This document shows positions 31,401 to 37,226 of a stretch of DNA of 37,226 nucleotides, piece by piece. The translations under genes and the position numbers were made by a program. Source of the DNA: Novosphingobium sp. SCN 66-18. GTDB taxonomy: Bacteria > Pseudomonadota > Alphaproteobacteria > Sphingomonadales > Sphingomonadaceae. Each line of letters opens with the position of its first letter. Within the stretch, counting starts at the first letter, position 1. The notes under the pieces were generated by a model. That model saw only the letters and a list, made by a program, of their open reading frames with translations, had not been told where the DNA came from and did not search any database. The stretch covers positions 1-37,226 of the forward strand of contig MEGD01000053.1 in assembly GCA_001725355.1 (NCBI GenBank), read 5' to 3'.

Positions 31401-31541
31401 GACAAGCAGCGCGTAGATCAGGCCCATCACCATGCAGACGCGGATCAGCGCCTTGAACCCGCCCGAGCCGGTCCAGGCGGCGATCGCGTTGAAGGTGTTG
31501 ACGAGGTAGTCGCCGCCCCCGACCGTGAAGACCTCGAGCAT
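28500..31541 (-). CDS. traG: Mating-pair stabilisation protein TraG with M15-like C-terminal domain (1013 aa)
   Basis: The N-terminal about 460 residues are TraG-like, with several membrane helices (IRVCMVMGLIYALLVTAMDL, LIYLVLMVPTV, IWIPVLGVVLTVVFYALFPI, FLMMSVPVLALMVM). A long Ser/Thr/Gly-rich linker follows. The last about 70 residues have SAHYDDRALD (H957, D964) and DHLHV (H1005, H1007), the metal-site layout of M15-type D,D-peptidases, so the C-terminus may cleave peptidoglycan or have been adapted from such an enzyme. TraG acts in pilus assembly and mating stabilisation. Last gene of the minus-strand tra operon. Confidence 0.9.
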   Translation of the reverse strand: MLEVFTVGGGDYLVNTFNAIAAWTGSGGFKALIRVCMVMGLIYALLVTAMDLDWRAWFRWFIQSTLIYLVLMVPTVTVKVTDRINPGLAPATVANVPIGLAAMASFTSQVSDYLTRTAETVFVMPAALNYSTGGFVYGARMWDKVRGFEIRDPVFKANVDGYLKQCAYYDILLGTKSLKLLSEAPDLWAELGNNAATNRGMKYLTDTGAGTVDIEGKTCAEAWTLINNQWDAEINAYALPFAHTMYPKLTQAAAGAKLAADVPVVSQLLTGTAMTRNQFFKQKSMVDAFEAAQLDFGNADADSFALQRADTQTRNAMTTAAEQGLIWIPVLGVVLTVVFYALFPIVFPLLLFPRTGIATLKGYFSGFFYLSAWGPIYVLIHSFIMDRLASQTNALAAGSVNLANWAGIDAVNQDVATMAGFLMMSVPVLALMVMRGTMSVANNLGSMLAPVQAGSDAAALERTTGNYAYADVSYGNLNADNRQMSQWNTAPNLLAGSAHSGFREADGRMFNEYGSGHTVIDTNAAISQLPFKPTMTRGYATDLRSQGQWYMNEADKIENGTSTSWTSSKGRFGSAVTATSDVSGSRRESGSRASDTHNVGGNLVVEGASGSSTREVTNNDLILREGNSRSSGDFANRTFGSSASLTGSGTIGTPGKDIAGSGASATLQGSLYGRKEWGDDARTGSERSATNQTTRGTDKSDETSNRVVVSGSSGDVQSSGTYNQSSDYTDHSRSRTSTDGTDWRTSEAEERRAAAARYREIGSRMMSEASYAESHGFQISSDMSNLIQDRYETLQREHPEWHLPDLSNPRLDYRDVSRRDQAIAFIMDDLMGDLRAHRINELSDVAGIAGTGTLGSNGDLGMPGTPRLPSGTVAPALVPSPLEGGTLMAVPDGPVDGAALAKDLGIKVKPGARLGHMDGALVPAMGVVAEEARSLGLPTPVVTSGNDSTQHKAGSAHYDDRALDFRGNYISNEQGEQWAAKVQSRLGSAYAVDFERFPDDPARDHLHVAKRRS

Positions 31542-31566
31542 GAGGGGTGCCTTCCTTCGTCGCGGT

Positions 31567-33006
31567 CTACTGGACCTGTTGGTTGAGGGTGCGCGAGAAG
31601 CGCAATGCTGCCGACATCTGCGGGGAGAGCTGCGTGCGCAGGGTCTTCTCCAGCATCTGCGTGCGCTGGATCAGCGCGAAGGTCTGGTCGAAGCGCTGCG
31701 AGGTGCGCGCCGCGATCCCGAGGAAGTTGCGCCGGGTCTCGTAAAGCCCCTCGCGCCACTCGCGTAAGCTATCCGCATCCGCCCCGTTGAAATCCGAGCG
31801 TGCATTCACTGCCATGTCGATGAACCGCATGGTCATCGTGGTGACGAGATCGACCGCGACGATTTCCGAAAGGTCGTTGATTTCCTGCGCCGAGATGCCG
31901 AACTCGGCAGCGGCGCTCACCGTGATGATCTTGTAGACGGGGACGCTCGCCATGCCGAGCAACTGGACCTCGGCCGGGGTCAGCGAAGCACCGGGATCGC
32001 GCACTTTCAGCGCCATGCTCTCAATGAGGGTGCGCACCCGCGCCTTGATTGCCGCATTGGGGCCGATGACCATGTCGGTCTCAGTGGGCGCCATGCACTT
32101 GGTCGTGTCGCCGCCGCAGCTCCAGTATTTGTGCGGAGTAGCCGAGGTGCCATCGAGCATGGCGCTGATCAGCGCCGGATCGGCCGGGCCGATGAACTGT
32201 ACCCGCGGTTTGCCGCCCGAGCCCTGCGGGTCGTAGATCACCGTGCCGACGAGCGTCATCAGGAACTCGCGGAACTGGGTGTCGAACCCGCCGTACTTCT
32301 TGCCGAGCGCCTCCCAGGTGTAGTTGTTCGGCATCCCGGCCTGTTCCTTCATGTCCGGGTCGGAATTGGCGCTCTTCAGCGCCTCGCGCTGGCCTCCGTT
32401 GTTGCACTGCTGGCGGGCGCGGGCCCAGTCGGCGACCGCGCCCTGGCTGTTGGCGATCGCCTCGCAGATCACCGACGAGGCCGTGTCGGTCTTGGGCCAG
32501 AGCCCGCCGACCAGCGCCTGCGCGGTCTCGCACGACGAGATGTTCATCTGGTTCATCTGCTGAACCTTCTGGGCAAGCTCATCCATGACCTTGCCGATTT
32601 CGGGCGAGATCGTATCGATCGCGAGCTTGAAGGCGAAGCCGAGCGCGTTGTTCGCGGTCGCCTTGAGCATGGCGACAAGTTCGGCGGTGTTGATGAACGA
32701 GAAGCTCCCGGCAAAGAGGTCGATGCCCCCGCACCCGGCCCGCGAATGGGGCAGCTGGATATTGAAGGGCTGGATGTTCTTCTGCGGAAAGCGTGACCAG
32801 ACCGAACCCATCGAATAGTAACCCGCCGATTGGCCCTGGTAGGCACTGGGGCCGGTGACATTGGCCTGGGCTCCCATGTCCGACATGAAGCTCTGCATTT
32901 CGCCCTCGACCCCGGCCACGGCGGGGGCTGGCGAGGCCAGCAGGACGGCCGTGCTGAGCACGGTGCCAAGCGCGCGGCGCGAGACTTGCGTGAGCCGCGC
33001 GCGCAT
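31567..33006 (-). CDS. traH: Conjugal transfer pilus assembly protein TraH (479 aa)
   Basis: Signal peptide to about VAG (residue 32), then TraH landmarks: GYYSMGSVWSRFPQKNIQPF, AGCGGIDLFAGSFSFINTAE, MNQMNISSCETAQALVGGLW, and a CNNGG motif with paired cysteines. The periplasmic protein works in F-type pilus assembly with TraF and TraG. Its start overlaps the traF stop by one base (TGATG), indicating coupling. A predicted coiled part lies in the C-terminal third. Confidence 0.93.
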   Translation of the reverse strand: MRARLTQVSRRALGTVLSTAVLLASPAPAVAGVEGEMQSFMSDMGAQANVTGPSAYQGQSAGYYSMGSVWSRFPQKNIQPFNIQLPHSRAGCGGIDLFAGSFSFINTAELVAMLKATANNALGFAFKLAIDTISPEIGKVMDELAQKVQQMNQMNISSCETAQALVGGLWPKTDTASSVICEAIANSQGAVADWARARQQCNNGGQREALKSANSDPDMKEQAGMPNNYTWEALGKKYGGFDTQFREFLMTLVGTVIYDPQGSGGKPRVQFIGPADPALISAMLDGTSATPHKYWSCGGDTTKCMAPTETDMVIGPNAAIKARVRTLIESMALKVRDPGASLTPAEVQLLGMASVPVYKIITVSAAAEFGISAQEINDLSEIVAVDLVTTMTMRFIDMAVNARSDFNGADADSLREWREGLYETRRNFLGIAARTSQRFDQTFALIQRTQMLEKTLRTQLSPQMSAALRFSRTLNQQVQ

Positions 33007-33836
33007 CAGTAGTCGCTCCCGGGCTGGACCTGGGTTAGCTGGAAGACCCGGTCCATGATCTCATCCTGGCTGAGGATGCCGTAGCCTATCGGCATTGGCT
33101 GCTTGGTGACGGAATCGAACAGCACCAGCGCCGGGACCTGGCGTTCGGTGCCCATGCCGAGTTTCTCGTACTGCCCGCTATCGACCATGTAGCCTGGGAA
33201 CGTCGCCGACGGGCCGCCGTCCATCGAGACCGCGAGAACGGCGAGCCCGAACTTGTCGCTGACCGCTTTCAGGATCGGCGAGAAGATGTCGCAGGCGCCG
33301 CAGCTCGACGAGAAGAAGTAGAACACCCCGTAGCGTTGCGAGAGCGCACCCATCACCCGGTCGCGGTCGCTCTTGCGCTGGTCGATCCACGCGCGCTTGC
33401 CCAGCGTCGAGACCGGGCGCTGGAGTGTGTAGTCGAGCCCTGGGTCCTGCCAGAGCGCGCGTTGCCACACGTCGGCGAACATCGAGGAGCGGTCGAGCTG
33501 CTCGCGCTGGAAGCGCACATAGGCGGTGACGTTTTCCGGGCTCGGCTCGAGGATCGCGCGTGCCTTCAGCTCCTCGAGCTGGGTGCCGATCGCGGCGAGG
33601 CGCTCGCGCGCCGGGGGCTGCGCGGTTGCAGCGGCCTTACGCGGTTCTTCCTTGGGCTTTTCGCAGTAGAACCAGGTCCCAAGCTTGCGCTCCTTGCAGT
33701 AGAGCGCGTCCTCGGACTGCTTGACCTCGACGCCGTCCTCATTGGCGGCGTGAAGCGGGGCCGTGCCGCTAAGCGCCAGACTGACGCCGAGGCACAGGGC
33801 GGCAATGCGGCGTCTGTACAAATGGCGGGGGTTCAT
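33006..33836 (-). CDS. traF: Conjugal transfer protein TraF, thioredoxin-like (276 aa)
   Basis: Signal peptide (ends near PLHAAN), then YCKERKLGTWFYCEKP, typical of F-type TraF, and a thioredoxin-like domain with an intact SSCGACDIF (C179, C182) motif. F-plasmid TraF itself lacks the CxxC; its presence suggests active disulfide exchange for the Cys-rich TraN and TraH. The ATG overlaps the stop of the small upstream gene (ATGA). Confidence 0.93.
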   Translation of the reverse strand: MNPRHLYRRRIAALCLGVSLALSGTAPLHAANEDGVEVKQSEDALYCKERKLGTWFYCEKPKEEPRKAAATAQPPARERLAAIGTQLEELKARAILEPSPENVTAYVRFQREQLDRSSMFADVWQRALWQDPGLDYTLQRPVSTLGKRAWIDQRKSDRDRVMGALSQRYGVFYFFSSSCGACDIFSPILKAVSDKFGLAVLAVSMDGGPSATFPGYMVDSGQYEKLGMGTERQVPALVLFDSVTKQPMPIGYGILSQDEIMDRVFQLTQVQPGSDY

Positions 33837-34150
33837 GATCCGCTCCTCTCGAATTCCTTGATCAGTGACATGAAGACAGCGAGGTCGAGCAGGCGGCGCC
33901 CGCCGTCGAGCATTCGCACCAGCGCGTGAGTGAACGGAGTGAGCGCTGCGGTGCCCGCGTCGCTCAGCGTGTAGGTGCCGGCACCAGGTGCGACCCAGCC
34001 CCGGCCGAGCATGGCTTCGAGCGGTGCCTTGATTGCGCGAGAGCGCACCGGTCGGTCGAACCAGGCTGAGAGTTCGGTCGCCAGCTCGCCCACACTTTGC
34101 GGCGCGCGCCGGGATAGCGCCATGCCGAGGCAGAACTCGACCATGCTCAT
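33833..34150 (-). CDS. Small winged-helix-like protein between traN and traF (105 aa)
   Basis: ATG 34150 is the first start after the traN stop in a frame open to 33833. The 105 residues start MSMVEFCLGMALSRRAPQSV and contain ELSAWFDRPVRSRAIKAPLE, then MLGRGWVAPGAGTYTLSDAG, a winged-helix-like pattern (helix, helix, wing), and a C-terminal helix. No ribosome site stands out, so translation is likely coupled to traN. It is not part of the standard F-type gene set; regulator of the operon is one guess. Confidence 0.6.
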   Translation of the reverse strand: MSMVEFCLGMALSRRAPQSVGELATELSAWFDRPVRSRAIKAPLEAMLGRGWVAPGAGTYTLSDAGTAALTPFTHALVRMLDGGRRLLDLAVFMSLIKEFERSGS

Positions 34151-34226
34151 GTCGGCGAGCGCGCCGACGGCGCTGAGCGGGACAACCTTGGCGCCAGGTT
34201 CTGAAGGGGGCGAGGTGCCCCCGCCG

Positions 34227-36353
34227 TTACGGCTTGTGGGCGGCATAGTAGGCCTCGATCTTTGCCTGGATCTCGATGAGCGTGGCGGCCTCGTCGGGGA
34301 GCTTCGCTGCATCGACGAACTCCGCGTAGATCTCCCGGAAATCCATCACCGAGAGGTCGAGTTGCTGGAACTCGAAGATGGTGAAGCCATCGCAGAGCGG
34401 CTTTTTCGGCGTGCCCCAGGTCTTGCCGATCTGCGGGCGGCCCTGCTCCTGGAGGATGCGGCTGATCTTCGACTGGAAGCAACAATAGACGTCGCGCTTG
34501 GTGAGGCAGATGCCAAGGAAGCTCGACGAGCAGTAAGTGCCGATCTTGTGACACAGCCCGGCATCGTCCTTCTGGTCGAGCAGGACTTCGGACGGGCTGC
34601 ACAAGAGCGGAGTGAGGAGCGGCACGCCCTTGCCTGAACAGCAATTGGCGAGGCCGAAGACCTTGTGTGCGCAGCTTTCGGCAGTGCCCTTGAACAGGGT
34701 CAGCGAGCTCTCGTCGAACTCGGCGTTGGCCTGGCCGAGCGCGTTCAGCGCCACGACCGCGTCCTTGAACTCGTCGGAGGCCTCGCGCACGATCGGCTCG
34801 CAGTCACCATTGACGCAGTAAACGTCGCCGCCGCAGATATACTGCGCAGGCTGCTGGGTGCTCCCCGCGATCGGGCACTTGTAGACCCGCTCAGCCACCT
34901 TGCAGGAACCGTCGGCGCTTGGCGGATCGTCGAGACAGGTCTCGTGGTCGAAAGTGCAGCCCGGCGTCGCATCGAGCTTGCCGCAGTCGTTGCCCCCGCC
35001 GACCACGGTCTGGCACTGGTAGGTCTTCGTGCTTTCCCAGCAGGGCCGCGTCACCGGCACCCCGTCGATCAGCCGGGTCTCGCCTGGCGCGGTGCAGGTC
35101 TCGCTCGCGAGCGTGCAGGTGCCGAGATCGAGCGAACAGGCATTGTCGGTCCAGGTTTCGGTGAACCACTTCGAGACCGAGCTCTCGGGGACGATCCCGG
35201 CAACATTGGCACTGCAGGCATAGACCTCTTCTGGGGCGGCCGGCTCGACGCAAGTGAGGTAGCCCCCGCCGCCGAATGGATCGCCAATGAAGTCCCAGGT
35301 CTTGCACAGCTGTCGGTCGGTCAGGCCTGCGGCGCTGGCCGTCGTCCGGGTGCAACTGGGCTCAGACGCGAGCGAGCCGCACTGCTGGAGCCCGGTCACA
35401 TATTGCAGCGGGAAGCCGGTCACCGGATCGAAGGTCAGCGCATCGGTCAGCCCTTCATGGTTGCAGCGGTAGACGTTGCTCACGACCTGAAAGGCGTCGG
35501 CCGGCGGCGGCTTCGCGACCGTGCCCATGAGGTACACGTTGGGATCGGTGACGGCCGCGTCGCAGTCGTAGTAGTCGACAGTGAGATTGTACTGCGGCAC
35601 CGGATAGGTCCCGGTCTTGCGGCACAGGCTATTGCCCGCCAGCGAGGCGCAGCCCGGAAAGCTTGGACTGGTCACGCAGAGGTACTGGTAGAGCGTTTCG
35701 TTCCACGCCGTGACCGTCAGGCTGCGGGTGCAGGTCTTGGGCTGTTCCACCACGGTCGAACCGACGTTGCAGGTCCACTCGGCCATGTTCGTAGCGCCGG
35801 AGCCCGGGGGCAGCGGCACGCAGTTTCCCGTCGAGCCGTCTGCGCTCATGCCTTGCAGATAGGCGTTGGGATCCTCGGTGACCGTGTTGGCGCGCGAGAG
35901 GTCGCTGCGCTTCACATCGACAGTCGGCCGCGTCGTAGAATTGGCAGTGCGATAAGTATCGCTGCCCACACCCGCAGCGGCTCCATCGGCATACATATTG
36001 CCGGGGTTGTCATAATACTGGGTGAGCCCGGGATAGTTTGCCTGATAGCCCGGAATCTGCCCGGCAGCGCCCGGCGCGTCAGTGATCCCCTGGTTGGCGC
36101 CCCGGACCGTCGATCCGAGTTCCCTCGCCTGCGCTTTCGCCTCGTCCCAGGTCATGCTGGCAGGCGCGGAAGGTGGCGGCGGGGCCGGCGGAGGCACGCC
36201 CGGGTCTGTCGCGGGCGGGAGTGCAGGCTGCGGCTCGATGAGGTCGTCGGGCGGCGGAATATACACCTGCGCGCTGGCTGTGCCCGGCGCGAGCAGCGCC
36301 AGAGCCAGGAAGGCCGCCGTTCGCCGTTGTTTGGTGAAGCGGCGCCCACCCAT
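34227..36353 (-). CDS. traN: Mating-pair stabilisation protein TraN (708 aa)
   Basis: Signal peptide (ends TASAQ), a proline-rich segment, then a long domain with many cysteines and repeated motifs such as WTCNVGSTVVEQPKTCTRS and VEPAAPEEVYACSA, ending in the conserved block CCFQSKISRILQEQGRPQIG, which I regard as diagnostic for TraN. It is an outer-membrane adhesin that stabilises donor-recipient contacts; the variable mid part would decide recipient receptor choice. ATG lies 1 nt after the trbC stop (TGAGATG). Confidence 0.93.
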   Translation of the reverse strand: MGGRRFTKQRRTAAFLALALLAPGTASAQVYIPPPDDLIEPQPALPPATDPGVPPPAPPPPSAPASMTWDEAKAQARELGSTVRGANQGITDAPGAAGQIPGYQANYPGLTQYYDNPGNMYADGAAAGVGSDTYRTANSTTRPTVDVKRSDLSRANTVTEDPNAYLQGMSADGSTGNCVPLPPGSGATNMAEWTCNVGSTVVEQPKTCTRSLTVTAWNETLYQYLCVTSPSFPGCASLAGNSLCRKTGTYPVPQYNLTVDYYDCDAAVTDPNVYLMGTVAKPPPADAFQVVSNVYRCNHEGLTDALTFDPVTGFPLQYVTGLQQCGSLASEPSCTRTTASAAGLTDRQLCKTWDFIGDPFGGGGYLTCVEPAAPEEVYACSANVAGIVPESSVSKWFTETWTDNACSLDLGTCTLASETCTAPGETRLIDGVPVTRPCWESTKTYQCQTVVGGGNDCGKLDATPGCTFDHETCLDDPPSADGSCKVAERVYKCPIAGSTQQPAQYICGGDVYCVNGDCEPIVREASDEFKDAVVALNALGQANAEFDESSLTLFKGTAESCAHKVFGLANCCSGKGVPLLTPLLCSPSEVLLDQKDDAGLCHKIGTYCSSSFLGICLTKRDVYCCFQSKISRILQEQGRPQIGKTWGTPKKPLCDGFTIFEFQQLDLSVMDFREIYAEFVDAAKLPDEAATLIEIQAKIEAYYAAHKP

Positions 36354-36354
36354 C

Positions 36355-37119
36355 TCAGTGATCCTTGGTCAGCTGGGCGAGCGCGACGCGCGCAACGCCG
36401 GATCCGGGACCGCGCCCGCCGGCGAAGGTCTCGAGCGCGTATTCGACCGTGACGTTTCCGGTGATCCGGTCGTGATCGGGTGTCACGCTGGTGCAGTCGA
36501 GTCCGTCGCACAGGTCGTATTCGCGGCCCGCGGCAACGAAGGTCGGGGCGGCCGTGACCTTGAAGGCGCGGAACAGGCGCGGGTCGATCGCGAGGTGCGC
36601 TTCCTCGCCCTCATTGGTCACCACCCGTTTCAGCCCATCGGCAAAGGCCTTGGTGCTCCCGCCCGGAAAGCCGCGGAAGACGACCACCCCGCCCGCCTTG
36701 GTCGTGTCGGCGATCAGCCGGGCAAGCGAGGCCTCGGGCATCGACAGGCTGGCAAAGACGATGAACATCGGTCCCTCGCCCATCGGCGTTTTGCTATTGG
36801 CGGCCGCCCCGCTCAGGAGTTCGTCGAAGTCGACCGCGCCATCCGGCCCTTTAGGCAAGTCAGCAGGATTGATGCGGCCGACCGCGGCAAGGCCTTCCTC
36901 GCGTAGCTGCTCGGCTTCGCCGCGGTGCGCCTCGCCCTTGCCGGCGACCGCATCGATCAGGGTCTGCGCATCGGCCGCCGCTTCGGTTCCGCGTGCTTTC
37001 ACGGCCTTGAGGTCGAGGCCGTCTATAGTCTGGGCAAGTGCTGCCGAGACCGCGGTCAGGGCGAGTAAGCCAGCAAGTCCGAGGAGCCGGGATTTGAGCG
37101 GGAGCCGCGCGAAGGTCAT
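36355..37119 (-). CDS. trbC: Type-F conjugative transfer periplasmic protein TrbC (254 aa)
   Basis: Signal peptide to about ALAQ (residue 30), an alpha-helical part, then GPMFIVFASLSMPEASLARL and VVVFRGFPGGSTKAFADGLK, the TrbC (thioredoxin-like, inactive) domain. It works with TraW and TraU in pilus assembly. ATG 37119 is chosen because the upstream frame crosses intron sequence. In F the order is traW-traU-trbC-traN, so traU is expected beyond the right edge. Confidence 0.9.
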   Translation of the reverse strand: MTFARLPLKSRLLGLAGLLALTAVSAALAQTIDGLDLKAVKARGTEAAADAQTLIDAVAGKGEAHRGEAEQLREEGLAAVGRINPADLPKGPDGAVDFDELLSGAAANSKTPMGEGPMFIVFASLSMPEASLARLIADTTKAGGVVVFRGFPGGSTKAFADGLKRVVTNEGEEAHLAIDPRLFRAFKVTAAPTFVAAGREYDLCDGLDCTSVTPDHDRITGNVTVEYALETFAGGRGPGSGVARVALAQLTKDH

Positions 37120-37137
37120 GGGTGTCCTCACAGTAGA

Positions 37138-37226
37138 GTCAGACGTGGGCGCTGTGGGGTGTCTCCACCGCCAGTTTCCCACGCCTGCTCTCCGAACCGG
37201 ACGTGCACCTTTCGTTGTGCATCCGG
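37138..37226 (-). mobile_element. 3' end of a group II intron (domains V and VI), cut by window edge
   Basis: Read on the minus strand, the window edge starts CCGGATGCAC, then a GAAA-capped loop, GTGCA, a CG bulge and TCCGGTTCGG. This is the shape and sequence of group II intron domain V (consensus GAGCCGGATGC, GAAA, GCACGTCCGGTTC). Next is a domain VI-like hairpin GGCGTGGG/CCCACGTC with inner GGTG-GAGA-CACC, and the expected end in AC near 37138. Exon then resumes 18 nt before trbC. The intron-encoded reverse transcriptase would lie beyond the window. Confidence 0.65.

Noticed and set aside
29751-31586. 611-codon plus-strand open frame opposite traG
   Set aside because: Shadow of TraG; no domain, and composition is rich in Arg, Val, His and Glu as expected for antisense of high-GC coding DNA.
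34665-36452. 595-codon plus-strand open frame opposite traN
   Set aside because: Shadow of TraN, which has a signal peptide, cysteine pattern and operon position.

Overview
The window looks like part of a large conjugative element (plasmid or ICE) of a high-GC alphaproteobacterium, most likely a Sphingomonadales. The evidence is the G+C-rich DNA, an F-type mating-pair-formation gene set with a MobF relaxase, plasmid families such as DUF736, DUF1173 and DUF2493, and an alphaproteobacterial LexA box (GAAC-N7-GAAC). No replication or partition gene is visible, so plasmid and ICE cannot be separated. Assignments rest on motif and family recognition by eye; no database search was run.

Left end (1-3661): a module that looks more A+T-rich than the rest (judged by eye). 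A minus-strand cassette (RHH regulator, GNAT acetyltransferase, XRE regulator, start of an ImmA/IrrE-type metallopeptidase cut by the window edge) is divergent from a plus-strand operon encoding a small basic protein, a ubiquitin-like beta-grasp protein, a ThiF/E1-type activating enzyme with an N-terminal extra domain, and a Cys/His-rich DUF6527 protein. This is the best candidate for an unusual system: a compact bacterial ubiquitin-like conjugation operon.

3.7-18.9 kb: accessory backbone, mostly plus strand and reading towards the putative oriT. It holds DUF736, several unrecognised plasmid proteins, an SRAP/HMCES-type DNA-protein crosslinking protein under a LexA box, two SLOG-type proteins, a thermonuclease, SSB, a translationally coupled AbrB-VapC-dGTPase operon, and reverse-strand islands (DUF1173; TcmP plus DUF5131). 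Several genes have long hairpin-rich leaders, two of which are clearly related in sequence. The layout resembles a conjugative leading region.

19.2-26.1 kb: candidate oriT/operator region with repeated CTGTCCGAC motifs, a small RHH protein, the coupling protein TraD, and a MobF relaxase-helicase whose reading frame is broken by a 1-nt shift near 24595, followed by three small proteins. 26.1-28.5 kb: a divergent pair of GntR/FCD-type regulators and two small ORFs. 28.5-37.1 kb: minus-strand mating operon trbC-traN-(small ORF)-traF-traH-traG. The right edge (37138-37226) carries what appears to be the 3' end (domains V and VI) of a group II intron inserted just upstream of trbC.

Together: DNA transfer (TraD, TraI, oriT), pilus and mating-pair stabilisation (TrbC, TraN, TraF, TraH, TraG), establishment functions for incoming ssDNA (SSB, SRAP), and candidate conflict or defence cargo (ubiquitin-like operon, dGTPase with toxin-antitoxin, TcmP/DUF5131, SLOG proteins).
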